Positions 28,487 through 36,510 of a stretch of DNA of 36,510 bases are shown piece by piece. How positions within the stretch are numbered: the stretch's first letter is position 1; every line of letters begins with the position of its first letter. This DNA is from M3007 sp040383605 (GTDB taxonomy: Bacteria > Bacteroidota > Bacteroidia > Chitinophagales > Saprospiraceae), in NCBI GenBank assembly GCA_040383605.1, contig JBEIDF010000012.1:1-36510 (forward strand), read 5' to 3'. Under the pieces are notes generated by a model. The model worked only from the letters and a program-made list of their open reading frames with translations, was not told the DNA's origin and searched no databases. The position numbers were made by a program, and so were the translations under genes.

Positions 28487-28972
28487 ATGCCCAAGATAAA
28501 CGACAATTCCGGCATAAACGCCGAAATAAACGAGTTGCGCGATAAGCTTCGCCGTATGAGTGCGAACTCAAAGAAAAGGATGCAGTCAATCTACAAAAGA
28601 TCGGCACAACCGCTGATTCAGGAAATTCAGGTGCGCGCACCTGAATCAGATCAGCCTCACAGCCGTTCCGTGGGCGGAGAGGTAGTAGCAACCTATTACC
28701 CGGGAAACTTGAAGCGGTCTTTCAAGATTTTGATCTTCAATCAGTCGCCTGCTGTGTTTGTGGGGCCAAACTTGAATAAGAGCAATCCTCGAGGCGACTT
28801 TAAAGGCATCCGAACCGACGCCTATTATGCGCACTGGATGGAGTTTGGGGCGCCGGGTTCCGGCATCAAGCCAGGGCCTTTTGTGCGGCCTGCCGTACAA
28901 TCTGCCGGCCCTGCGGTGCTGGAAAAAGCAGTCACGCTGTTGAAGAACGAAATTGAAAAAAGTGTAAAATGA
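28487..28972 (+). CDS. HK97 gp10-like neck/tail completion protein
   Basis: 161 residues. N-terminal helix (ELRDKLRRMSANSKKRMQSI), KRSAQPLIQEIQVRAPESD, the YPGNLKRSFKI segment and the closing YYAHWMEFGAPGSGIKPGPFVRP with a C-terminal helix are typical of the gp10 family. It works at the head-tail joint. Overlaps the next gene by ATGA. Confidence 0.87.
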   Translation: MPKINDNSGINAEINELRDKLRRMSANSKKRMQSIYKRSAQPLIQEIQVRAPESDQPHSRSVGGEVVATYYPGNLKRSFKILIFNQSPAVFVGPNLNKSNPRGDFKGIRTDAYYAHWMEFGAPGSGIKPGPFVRPAVQSAGPAVLEKAVTLLKNEIEKSVK

Positions 28973-29346
28973 ATATCATTCAGCCAATTCGCGAACTTAT
29001 TGCCGCAAATACCACGGCCAACAACCTGCTGTCTGGCCGGGTGTACGCTGAAATCATTGCCCAGGGAAGCGCATATCCCTGCGCGGCGCTGAATGTAACT
29101 GGAACGGAACCGAACAACACCAAAACCAGTGCTTCGGATATGGATGTGCATAGGCTTCAAATAGACGTATATGGGTCCACTTTTGCAAGCGCATGCCAGG
29201 CATCCGAGGCTATTCGAGCCGCAATAGACTACCAGCAAACCGCCAATATCACCGGCATTTTCTTACAACGCATAATAACCGGGTATTCAGATGTACCTGA
29301 AAAATTCCGACAAATGTCGGAGTACTCGGTGGTGCTCAAACGATAA
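28969..29346 (+). CDS. Tail terminator, DUF3168/gp17-like
   Basis: 125 residues. Pattern: IIQPIRELIAANTTANNLLS, RVYAEIIAQGSAYPCAALNV, MDVHRLQIDVYGSTFASACQ, and RQMSEYSVVLKR at the end, matching the DUF3168 fold of tail terminators that stop tail tube growth and join it to the head. It lies immediately before the major tail protein region, as in other siphophages. Confidence 0.85.
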   Translation: MNIIQPIRELIAANTTANNLLSGRVYAEIIAQGSAYPCAALNVTGTEPNNTKTSASDMDVHRLQIDVYGSTFASACQASEAIRAAIDYQQTANITGIFLQRIITGYSDVPEKFRQMSEYSVVLKR

Positions 29347-29350
29347 TACT

Positions 29351-29596
29351 ATGAAAATACGAATCACAAAAACGATCGAAATCAACGGAACAGCGTGGCA
29401 GCCCGGCTGGGTAGGCGGCTTTGACGAATCATTCGCGCGCGGACTAATTGCTGAAGGAAAGGCTGCCGAAGTGCCGGATGATGCGCGCACTTTCAAATTC
29501 GATCCAACCGAAACAAAACTTACCGAGTGTATCCCCGAGCCGGGTGCAATCGAAGCGCAAACGCAAGCCAAGGAAGCATTGACTTTCAAAAAATAA
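29351..29596 (+). CDS. Small tail-region protein (paralogue of 22652-22846)
   Basis: 81 residues from ATG 29351. Starts MKIRITKTIEINGTAWQPG with the pattern V..FDESFARGLIAEGKA; the same plan is found behind the capsid gene at 22652. The C-terminal part is acidic. It precedes the major tail protein. The two related small proteins may play similar parts in head and tail, but the role is unknown. Confidence 0.65.
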   Translation: MKIRITKTIEINGTAWQPGWVGGFDESFARGLIAEGKAAEVPDDARTFKFDPTETKLTECIPEPGAIEAQTQAKEALTFKK

Positions 29597-29620
29597 CGTT
29601 AACGTCTAAATTTTCTATCT

Positions 29621-30040
29621 ATGCCGACCACAGGAACGGTTTTGGCCAAAAACATGGCTTTTTACACGGGCAGCACTACGCCTGTCCTCATCACCTGCCA
29701 GACGAATGCAAGCCTTTCGCAGACAACCAACATGTTCGAAACAACGTGTAAGGATGCAGGCGCTTGGGGCGCTCAGCAACCGGGCGTAAAGAACTGGACT
29801 GCATCCGGTGAAGGATTGCTGGCTTTTTCTGCAACCAACGGCTACACGGTCTTGTGGGATGCCTGGAACAACCAGACGGCCGTCTCGATCGTATTTCAGA
29901 CCGGGGTAACCGGTGACACGAAATTCAGTGGAACCGGATACATCAGCTCGCTCGAACTGACCTCCAACGGCAACGACGAAGCCGTAACCTTCTCGTTCGA
30001 AATCACCGGCAGCGGCGCGCTGGCAAAAGCAACGACCTAA
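29621..30040 (+). CDS. Major tail tube protein
   Basis: 139 residues. The start MPTTGTVLAKNMAFYTGS, NASLSQTTNMFETTCKDAGAW, the WTASGEGLLAF segment and the GYISSLELTSNGNDEAVTFS C-terminus are the pattern of TP901-1/HK97-type tail tube proteins. It polymerises into the tail tube. The stop overlaps the chaperone start (TAATG), coupling their translation. Confidence 0.87.
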   Translation: MPTTGTVLAKNMAFYTGSTTPVLITCQTNASLSQTTNMFETTCKDAGAWGAQQPGVKNWTASGEGLLAFSATNGYTVLWDAWNNQTAVSIVFQTGVTGDTKFSGTGYISSLELTSNGNDEAVTFSFEITGSGALAKATT

Positions 30041-30513
30041 TGATTGACTACATCAAAATCGGCGGAAAAGAAAGACCTATTGCTTTCGGGCATCGGGTAG
30101 CGTACAACTATGAAGTTACAACCGGTAACAACTACAATGCCCTGGTATTGCAGGTTGCTGACATGATCACCAGGTCGGCATCTGCAATATCGGGCATTAA
30201 TCCGCAAAAGATAGAGCTGGAAGATGCTGCCACAATGCTTCAAAATTCGGGTCGAAAAGCGGCGGAATCTTTTTCAATCGTGCCATTGACCAAGCTCACG
30301 TTTGTGGGCTTGCAATATGCGCACAGGAAGCAAGGCGTAACCGTGGATTTCGAGGAAGAGGATGTGGCCGAATGGCTATTCGATGATTCGGAGGCTATGC
30401 AGGCTGTATTCGTATGTCTGTTCGAATCATTGCCGAAAGCAGACCAATCCGAAGGTACCGAAAAAAAGAAGGCGCCGCGCCCGTCACCGGCCCGACGGCG
30501 TGGCAAGAACTGA
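30040..30513 (+). CDS. Tail assembly chaperone (gpG-like)
   Basis: 157 residues. N-terminal part IKIGGKERPIAFGHRVAYNY and a helical body ending in WLFDDSEAMQAVFVCLFESL; the last 20 residues are low-complexity and basic, as often seen downstream of a frameshift site. It sits between tube protein and tape measure, the place of the G/T pair. A slippery A-AAA-AAG at 30462-30468 lets some ribosomes continue in the -1 frame. Confidence 0.87.
   Translation: MIDYIKIGGKERPIAFGHRVAYNYEVTTGNNYNALVLQVADMITRSASAISGINPQKIELEDAATMLQNSGRKAAESFSIVPLTKLTFVGLQYAHRKQGVTVDFEEEDVAEWLFDDSEAMQAVFVCLFESLPKADQSEGTEKKKAPRPSPARRRGKN
30462..30468 (+). promoter_or_regulatory. Programmed -1 frameshift site A-AAA-AAG
   Basis: In the chaperone frame the codons are GAA AAA AAG, giving the classical X-XXY-YYZ heptamer A-AAA-AAG. 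The -1 frame is open from before the site to 30845. A GC-rich hairpin (CCGTC/GACGG with an eight-base loop) follows about 20 bases downstream. Confidence 0.85.
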
Positions 30514-30845
30514 TTGAAGCGGCCGCGATGGTAGGAATGTCGGAAAGCGAGTTCTGGGACAGCACGCCCAGGTATTTTGCAGCCCGGCAAAAAGCGTATA
30601 TCCAACAGGAGCGGCGGCAATGGGAGCGCGCCAGATTTATCGGCTGGCTGGCTGTGTTGCCGCACGTTGGGAAAAAGTCCGGCGGGCTGTCGGCCAAGAA
30701 ACTTTTCCAGTTCGAGTGGGAGGTAGAAAAGCCGGTGTTTGAACCGTTCAATCTTGAGGAAATGAAGTCTTTTGAACTTGACGCAATTGCCATTCTCGAA
30801 AAGCAATTGGGTATCAAATTAGAATCACAGTATGCCGACAATTAG
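30468..30845 (+). CDS. Frameshifted extension of the tail chaperone (gpGT-like)
   Basis: 125 residues in the -1 frame, read after slipping at 30462-30468. The fusion of 143 plus 125 residues gives a 268-residue product. The extension reads EGAAPVTGPTAWQELIEAAA and continues with a helical domain (FIGWLAVLPHVGKKSGGL, PFNLEEMKSFELDAIAILEK), the typical T part that binds the tape measure protein. The -1 frame overlaps the chaperone from 30414 and has no good start of its own. It ends inside the first codons of the tape measure gene. Confidence 0.85.
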   Translation, partial: EGAAPVTGPTAWQELIEAAAMVGMSESEFWDSTPRYFAARQKAYIQQERRQWERARFIGWLAVLPHVGKKSGGLSAKKLFQFEWEVEKPVFEPFNLEEMKSFELDAIAILEKQLGIKLESQYADN

Positions 30846-33800
30846 TGATTTGAACGTCCGCCTGGGCCTTGTTACTACCGAGTTCGAGAAGAACCTGGAA
30901 AAGGTAACGTTTACGATGCGAAAATCGGTTGCATCCGTAAACTCCTCAATTACTGCGTACAATGAAAAGTTAGAACTCTACGGTAACGGGAGCAGAACGG
31001 CGGCGGAGCAAACCAAATTTCTGAAGGATAGTATTGATCGGCTGCTGAAGGCAGGGTTTAAGGCTGCTTCGCCGCAGGTTCAGGAGTTAGCCAACAAGCT
31101 GAAAGCTGTTCAGCGTGAGTCTGACGTATTAAAGGCAAAATTTAGCTCGATGATAGAGACAATGCGAAGCCGCGCTTCTTCATTGTCATCTTTGGGCGAT
31201 AACCTGACGATTGCCGTTTCTGCTCCGCTTGCTTTGTTTGGCGGCACGGCTATCAAGGCTGCCGGGGAAATAGAATCGTTACGCTTGGCACTTGAATCTA
31301 CATTCGTGGATGCTGGCAGAAGCGTATCCGAAGCAAAAGCCGAATTAGATGCCCTTCGGCAAGCAGCGCTTGCGCCGGGTCTTGATTTTGAGCAGGCCGT
31401 TCGCGGCTCTATTCGTCTGCAATCTGTCGGATTTGCGGCGGAAGAGGCCCGGGGCATACTGGTACAACTTGCCAACGCAGTCGCATCCACCGGTGGCACG
31501 GCGTTGGAACTTGACAGCGTGACTCGTCAGTTCACGCAAATGATTGCGAAGGGAAGAATCCTGCAAGAGGACTTAACAATCATTCAGGAAAATATGCCGG
31601 TCATCTCCAAGGCCATGGAGCAGGCATTCGGCACCAGGAGCGCGGATCGGCTTCGGGAAATGGGAATCACGGCAGAGCAATTTATCGCGGGTATAACCAA
31701 GCAGTTGGAAATGCTCCCACGGGTGCAAGGCGGCATAACCAACGCTCTGGTGAATTTGACATCGGGCCTGAAAAACCAAATGGCCAGGTTGGGTGATGAA
31801 ATTGATAAGACGTTTAACATTGGCCAGGTAGCAGATACAATGATTGGGGCGCTGACCAAAATTGTAGATTACTTCACAAGCCTCGAAGATTCGAGCAAGC
31901 GTGCGGTGGTTCAATTTGCCCTGCTTGCAGTAGCAGCCGGGCCGGTTGTAAAAGTCATCAGCGTTTTAAATGGCGTTGGCGCTCAGTTGGTAACAGGACT
32001 GAAAGCAGTTGCAGGCACAGGCCCCGCCGTGGTAGCATTTTTTAAGTCCATTCAATCTAACGGGCTGGCGGCAACACTGGGAATCACAAAACTTGTTCAG
32101 AGTTGGAAAGCACTTGACTTGGCGACCAAGGCAACTACGATCGGTGCGGTGATTGCCGTTGTAGTAGCCTTGGGCGTTGCTTTCTACACGCTCACCAACA
32201 GAGTTAATGAAACAGTGGCGGCGCAAAAAGCTCTTTCTGAAGTCCAAAAATCAGCTGCTGAATCAGCAGCGCAGGAAGCAACCAAGGCAGAAGAGTTGGT
32301 GCGCGTTTTCACGCGCGAAAATGCAAGCCGTGATGATAAAAGGCGCGCAATTGAGGCGCTTAAACAACTTAATCCGACATATTTCGGCCAACTTGACGCG
32401 GAAAGAGCTACTACGGAAGATGTAACCACGGCGCTCAAGGCCTACACAAAAGAATTGATCCGCGCCGCAACCGTAAAGCAGGCTGTTGATAAGATTGCCG
32501 AGATTAAAACAAATCTCGCGGATCTGAAAGATGAATCCAAGTTGACAGTATTGCAAACAGGATTTATCGCGACAAAATCTGCTATAAAATCCGTGCTGAA
32601 CCCATTGCAATCTCTTTCGGCGGCACAAGAAGCTTTACAGGAAGGTGGGATACAAGCGGTAAAAAACGCAAACGACGCCAAAAAAGCGTATGAAGCACAG
32701 ATAGCGGCACTGCAAAAACTAATTGACGAAAACCAAACGGCAGCGGACATTACCAACCAGTTTGGCGGGGCGGCTGCAGCGGCTTCTGCATCTGTAAACG
32801 GAGTAGCAGCAGCGGCCGGACAAAGTGCGGATAATACAAAAAAAATGGCCTCTGCGCTTGCCGCGGTCAATGCTAACTTGAACGCCTACGAAGAGCGCGT
32901 ACAACTGGCCGGGGATGGGAGTCGGGATACCGAAGCAGAAATAAAGTTGCTTTCTTCCTCGATTGACAAACTGCTGAAAGCCGGATTTTCATCTGCTTCG
33001 CCGGAGGTAGAAAAACTGAATCAGCGGCTGGAGGATACGAAAGACACCTCCGCAAAACTGCGCGAAGAATGGGATTCGCTGAAGAATTTCTTTTCTGACC
33101 CGACGCCAACCTTGCCCACCGTGCAGGCAGGCTCAACGGGTATCCAGCGGCCGGTGGCCGATCCCACGAATGTACAGGATGGTGCTTTCGGGATTGTGCC
33201 GCCGGATGCCCAAGGATTTCGAGATACAGCGCAAGGAATACGTGATTTTACGGCCTCTATTCAAGCTTCGATTGAGCCGATGACAACGGTTCAGGCCATT
33301 ATGAATGGGCTTGAAAAAGGCACGCTTTCTTTTTCAGATGCCTATGAGCAGGCAGTAGAGCAAATAGCTGAATCAGGATCGGTGGTAGAAACCGCCGCGC
33401 TTGCTATTGGGAAAGCCATGGCACAGAGTGCCAATGAGGGCGCCACGTCGTTTAAACAGCTTGCGCAGGCAGCCTTGGGAAGCGCCGCCAAAGTAGCCCG
33501 TGCGTACATTATAGAAGGGGTAGCTTCCACGGTGGCCAGCGCGCTGAAAACGGTGCCATTCCCCTTCAACCTGGCGATTGGTGCGGCAGCCGGTGCGGCA
33601 GCCGGCGCGCTTTTCAACAATGTGATTGGGCGCGTAGGAATCCCGGCACTTGCATCTGGTGGCGTAATATCCGGCCCGACGCTGGCGCTGCTGGGTGAAT
33701 ACCCTGGAGCCAGATCGAATCCGGAAATTGCGGCGCCTGAATCCAAGTTGCGGAATATTTTTCGCCAAGAAGGCGCCGGGCAAACAGAAGTGTACGGCAT

Positions 33801-33867
33801 TATCCGAGGTGAGGACATCTTAATTTCAAGCGAACGCGCGGCGGCGAACCGTCGCAGGGTTAGGTAA
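30832..33867 (+). CDS. Tape measure protein
   Basis: 1011 residues, mostly helical. Residues about 140-320 contain the conserved tape-measure N-terminal domain (GTAIKAAGEIESLRLALEST, then LAPGLDFEQAVRGSIRLQSV and LQEDLTIIQENMPVISKAME). Hydrophobic stretches near 360-460 (ATTIGAVIAVVVALGVAFYT) and an Ala/Gly-rich end (NLAIGAAAGAAAGALF) are normal for this family. Residues 42-100 and 685-743 are related copies (AYNEKLELYGNGSR against AYEERVQLAGDGSR). At about 1.5 angstrom per residue, the tail would be near 150 nm. The stop overlaps the next start by one base. Confidence 0.93.
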   Translation: MPTISDLNVRLGLVTTEFEKNLEKVTFTMRKSVASVNSSITAYNEKLELYGNGSRTAAEQTKFLKDSIDRLLKAGFKAASPQVQELANKLKAVQRESDVLKAKFSSMIETMRSRASSLSSLGDNLTIAVSAPLALFGGTAIKAAGEIESLRLALESTFVDAGRSVSEAKAELDALRQAALAPGLDFEQAVRGSIRLQSVGFAAEEARGILVQLANAVASTGGTALELDSVTRQFTQMIAKGRILQEDLTIIQENMPVISKAMEQAFGTRSADRLREMGITAEQFIAGITKQLEMLPRVQGGITNALVNLTSGLKNQMARLGDEIDKTFNIGQVADTMIGALTKIVDYFTSLEDSSKRAVVQFALLAVAAGPVVKVISVLNGVGAQLVTGLKAVAGTGPAVVAFFKSIQSNGLAATLGITKLVQSWKALDLATKATTIGAVIAVVVALGVAFYTLTNRVNETVAAQKALSEVQKSAAESAAQEATKAEELVRVFTRENASRDDKRRAIEALKQLNPTYFGQLDAERATTEDVTTALKAYTKELIRAATVKQAVDKIAEIKTNLADLKDESKLTVLQTGFIATKSAIKSVLNPLQSLSAAQEALQEGGIQAVKNANDAKKAYEAQIAALQKLIDENQTAADITNQFGGAAAAASASVNGVAAAAGQSADNTKKMASALAAVNANLNAYEERVQLAGDGSRDTEAEIKLLSSSIDKLLKAGFSSASPEVEKLNQRLEDTKDTSAKLREEWDSLKNFFSDPTPTLPTVQAGSTGIQRPVADPTNVQDGAFGIVPPDAQGFRDTAQGIRDFTASIQASIEPMTTVQAIMNGLEKGTLSFSDAYEQAVEQIAESGSVVETAALAIGKAMAQSANEGATSFKQLAQAALGSAAKVARAYIIEGVASTVASALKTVPFPFNLAIGAAAGAAAGALFNNVIGRVGIPALASGGVISGPTLALLGEYPGARSNPEIAAPESKLRNIFRQEGAGQTEVYGIIRGEDILISSERAAANRRRVR

Positions 33868-36510
33868 TGGCAACCGTACTACAAGCAATATATCCCTCCA
33901 TAAAGGGCGGAACTTTCCGCGTCAATATCAATGATGGCAGTCCGGGAGGCACGGCCACGCAAATTGAATTAGCCGCCGGTGGGGCCCGCGTTCGATATAA
34001 TGGCGATGGAAAAAACCGGCTGAACCCAATCGTAGGAAGTAGTTGCGATATTGATGTAGTAGTGACGGCTCTTACCGATTCCGTTATTCAAACATTTGCC
34101 AATAATCTGATTAGCAGCGCGGAAGGGCGCTACACGGTGTCCGTTGAGTATAATGGTGGCACAGGGTACTCATTGTACTGGTGCGGATATGTGCTGCCGG
34201 ATTTGAGCGGGTTCGAGGATTTGGCGGATGCTTACACCTTCAAGATTACTGCTACCGACGGACTTGCCAGGCTGAAAGGCATTGATTATGCAGTTGGCTC
34301 CTTCCCGACGGCTACGCCTTACGGGAACGTTCCGGTATTAGAGCATGTATTGAATTGTTTGAAAAAAGACGGACTTTCGACTATCTATTTTCCATCCGGC
34401 ATCTTCCTCCGCACGGTTGTAAACTGGGTTGATTCCACTATTGGCGCGCCGGCTGCCGGTAAAGACCCGTTGGCGCTCACGCGGGTATCCGGCGAGGTAT
34501 TTTCGAAGCGTACCGGCGCAGATGCCGGGGATGTGTGGGAGTTCAAATCGTGCTATGAGGTGCTGGAAATTATCTGTCGTCACTGGTGTGCCAGGCTTAT
34601 ATTTTCCGGCGGCTCCTATCGTTTTGAGCAGATCAACGAACGTTCGCTGGATAATTACCCGGAAAGGCGGTACAGCGCTGCAGGATCGCTTATTTCCAGT
34701 GTGATCAATGCGCAATCGGATAAGCTGATAAACAATTCGGCGATCGGACACAAAATTAGCACGGTGGTATTCAATTACCTTCCGGCGATCAAAAGGACGC
34801 TGGTACGCTACGATCACCGAACCAACAAAAACTACCTCGAGGGATTGGGGTACAAGTGGTTTAAGACCTCGGGGAACAACAACCCTACCTCCTTATCCAA
34901 TATTGAATTTGATTCTACTACGTACTTTCGGATTTCCGGAAGGGTGTACTTCGACCTCAGCATTTCCGGGTACACTGATCCGTGGCGATATATTTTTCGC
35001 GCGGATATTGTACTGGATACGGGGCATCGGCTGCGCTCTTTCACGGATCCGGGTGTAGATGGGTCAGGCAATCCAATTAATATCATTATCAGGGAGCCGC
35101 AGGCGTGGGAGATCAGCAGCGTGTACTACGAGATCAGTACGGATTTTTTTTATGGCACTACGGCTACCACTTTTCTCGATTTTTCAATCGTTACACCTGT
35201 GCTGCCATCCGGGGTACAATCGTTGACAATTGACTTTGATACACTTGCCGGTGAAAAAAACACGGGCAATAATCAAGGGGTAACGGTAAATGACTGGCGT
35301 TTCAGCGACTTGGTTTTCATCATGCTGAAAACTGACGATGCGAACAATTACGAGTCCAACCGATATTATACGGTCAGTAATACAAACACTGGTAATAGTG
35401 AAGCGGTTGATTTCAACTCCTTGTTTGGGCATGCTGTGAAGCCTTGGACGGCCGTGAAATTGCAGACCAGCGCAAACGGATCGGCGTGGACTGATACAAC
35501 GGCCACCTGGCGCCAAGGGACTGACGCGACTAACTTTGAGTTTGGGAACCTGATTGCCGCTGAAATACTCTCCGGGCAGGATAAACCCTTGCGCCTGCTG
35601 GATGGTCGAATAGCCGGCAGTAATATCTTTCCGCATTCGCGGATCGTGACAACAGATAACATTGGCTACCTGTTGATGCAGGCCGAATTTGAGACACAGA
35701 CGGGCGTGGCTACCGGCACCTGGTATGCGGCCGGAGTGAACCGCGGCCATAATTCGGGGCCGATTGTGCGCGTGCCAGACCCAACAACTTATCCTACGAC
35801 TGCACCAGGCGGCGGTGGATCATCCGGACAATTTCAGACCGAAAGCAATGTGAAAGGCACGCCCGGCGGGCTGGCAGAACTGGGACTGGCAACGCAAGCC
35901 ACCAATTATCTTTCTGGAGCAGTTACTTCCGGTGTAGTGACCTCTATTCCGCTGAAATTCGGCGTGAAGGCTAATGCCTACCTTGCCGGTGATGATATAT
36001 TTCTTGTCAATCCCCAAAACGGCCGAATTGAAGGATTTACTGTGTCGGCCACCGCCAACGCCGGGGATACATCGCTATCAGTTACCAGCAAGACTATTGA
36101 TTACGATTTCCCAAAAGATGCCTACGTTTTGTATTCTGTTCTCAACAAGTACACGGGGGAAGGGGGTGACGGCATGAATCTGCCGGATGGTTTGCTGGGA
36201 CAAATATTGCGGCATAATGGAGATGAATGGGCGCCATACTCTGGTACAACGGATGGACATGTACTGACATGGGATGCGGTAAATGGCTGGCAGGCGGAAC
36301 CTATTCCTTCGGCGTCTGGGGGCACCGTTACGAGTGTAGGGCTTGCGATGCCGAGTTTGTTCAGCGTAAGCGGCTCACCGGTGACTTCTTCAGGTACGCT
36401 GACTGCGGCGCTGGTGACGCAATTGGCCAACCTTGTATTTGCCGGGCCGACATCTGGCGGCGGCGCGGTGCCGACGTTCCGGCTGTTGGTGGCTGGTGAC
36501 ATTCCGAACC
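33867..36510 (+). CDS. Tail tip/fibre protein, N-terminal part (continues at base 1)
   Basis: Starts in a TAATG overlap with the tape measure gene and runs 881 codons to the window end; through the circular overlap it continues to 1434 for 1320 residues in total. The N-terminal 250 residues (GTFRVNINDGSPGGTATQIE, YSLYWCGYVLPDLSGFEDLA, YEVLEIICRHWCARLIFSGG) look like a tail-tip hub domain. Strand-rich domains follow, then a Gly linker (APGGGGSSG) near residue 645 and the fibre repeats. No separate distal-tail or Tal gene is present, so this one protein may join hub and fibre functions. Confidence 0.85.
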   Translation, partial: MATVLQAIYPSIKGGTFRVNINDGSPGGTATQIELAAGGARVRYNGDGKNRLNPIVGSSCDIDVVVTALTDSVIQTFANNLISSAEGRYTVSVEYNGGTGYSLYWCGYVLPDLSGFEDLADAYTFKITATDGLARLKGIDYAVGSFPTATPYGNVPVLEHVLNCLKKDGLSTIYFPSGIFLRTVVNWVDSTIGAPAAGKDPLALTRVSGEVFSKRTGADAGDVWEFKSCYEVLEIICRHWCARLIFSGGSYRFEQINERSLDNYPERRYSAAGSLISSVINAQSDKLINNSAIGHKISTVVFNYLPAIKRTLVRYDHRTNKNYLEGLGYKWFKTSGNNNPTSLSNIEFDSTTYFRISGRVYFDLSISGYTDPWRYIFRADIVLDTGHRLRSFTDPGVDGSGNPINIIIREPQAWEISSVYYEISTDFFYGTTATTFLDFSIVTPVLPSGVQSLTIDFDTLAGEKNTGNNQGVTVNDWRFSDLVFIMLKTDDANNYESNRYYTVSNTNTGNSEAVDFNSLFGHAVKPWTAVKLQTSANGSAWTDTTATWRQGTDATNFEFGNLIAAEILSGQDKPLRLLDGRIAGSNIFPHSRIVTTDNIGYLLMQAEFETQTGVATGTWYAAGVNRGHNSGPIVRVPDPTTYPTTAPGGGGSSGQFQTESNVKGTPGGLAELGLATQATNYLSGAVTSGVVTSIPLKFGVKANAYLAGDDIFLVNPQNGRIEGFTVSATANAGDTSLSVTSKTIDYDFPKDAYVLYSVLNKYTGEGGDGMNLPDGLLGQILRHNGDEWAPYSGTTDGHVLTWDAVNGWQAEPIPSASGGTVTSVGLAMPSLFSVSGSPVTSSGTLTAALVTQLANLVFAGPTSGGGAVPTFRLLVAGDIPN
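36396..36510. repeat. Terminal direct repeat, copy 2 (circular overlap)
   Basis: Exact copy of bases 1-115 in the same orientation and the same reading frame of the tail gene. See copy 1. Confidence 0.9.

Noticed and set aside
30414..30845. Independent gene starting at 30414
   Set aside because: The start is within the chaperone gene without any context, and the N-terminal 18 residues are shadow sequence; the frameshift explains the open frame.
35184..35750. Minus-strand frame of 188 residues and similar ones in the tape measure region
   Set aside because: Antisense to well-supported late genes with no start context or operon.

Overview
The window is one complete temperate tailed phage (siphovirus type, HK97-like head) assembled as a circular molecule. 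Bases 1-115 are repeated exactly at 36396-36510, so the unique genome is 36,395 bp, and one large tail gene runs through the join. A Bacteroidota host is suggested by promoters of the TTTG...TAnnTTTG type (clearest at 16117-16147), start codons without Shine-Dalgarno sequences, and a SAM-like tyrosine integrase with a small HTH_17 gene in the style of that phylum. Species cannot be called.

Layout. (1) 16182-36510 joined to 1-2822, plus strand: late genes. HNH endonuclease, small and large terminase, portal, protease, capsid, decoration or fibre proteins, head-tail connectors, major tail protein, a frameshifted tail chaperone pair, tape measure, a 1320-residue tail tip/fibre protein, then a lysis cassette ending in an M15 peptidase. 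(2) 2895-5659, minus strand: seven tightly packed accessory genes, mostly small, four of them membrane proteins and two with helix-turn-helix segments. They have their own promoter, operator, repeat cluster and terminator. (3) 5770-6591: a lysis-lysogeny switch with a short XRE repressor facing the early operon. (4) 6592-14398, plus strand: early replication genes. SSB-like protein, initiator with five iterons inside the gene, DnaB helicase, RuvC-like resolvase, PAPS-reductase-like enzyme, dUTPase and several micro-proteins. (5) 14373-16181: excisionase-like gene, integrase and the probable attP.

The least expected content is RNA. Between the SSB gene and the next early gene (8004-8320) there are two tandem tRNA-shaped cloverleaves with perfect T-arms and acceptor stems but no usable anticodon loop, plus three strong hairpins. 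Just upstream of the replication initiator (8932-9125) is a second structured RNA with its own promoter: competing hairpins ending in a T7 terminator, a 19-bp long-range helix from its extreme 5' end, and a 10-bp helix that closes four bases before the start codon and crosses the first helix. Together with the iterons this looks like an RNA-based control unit for phage replication. All functions are read from sequence patterns only; no database search or folding program was run.
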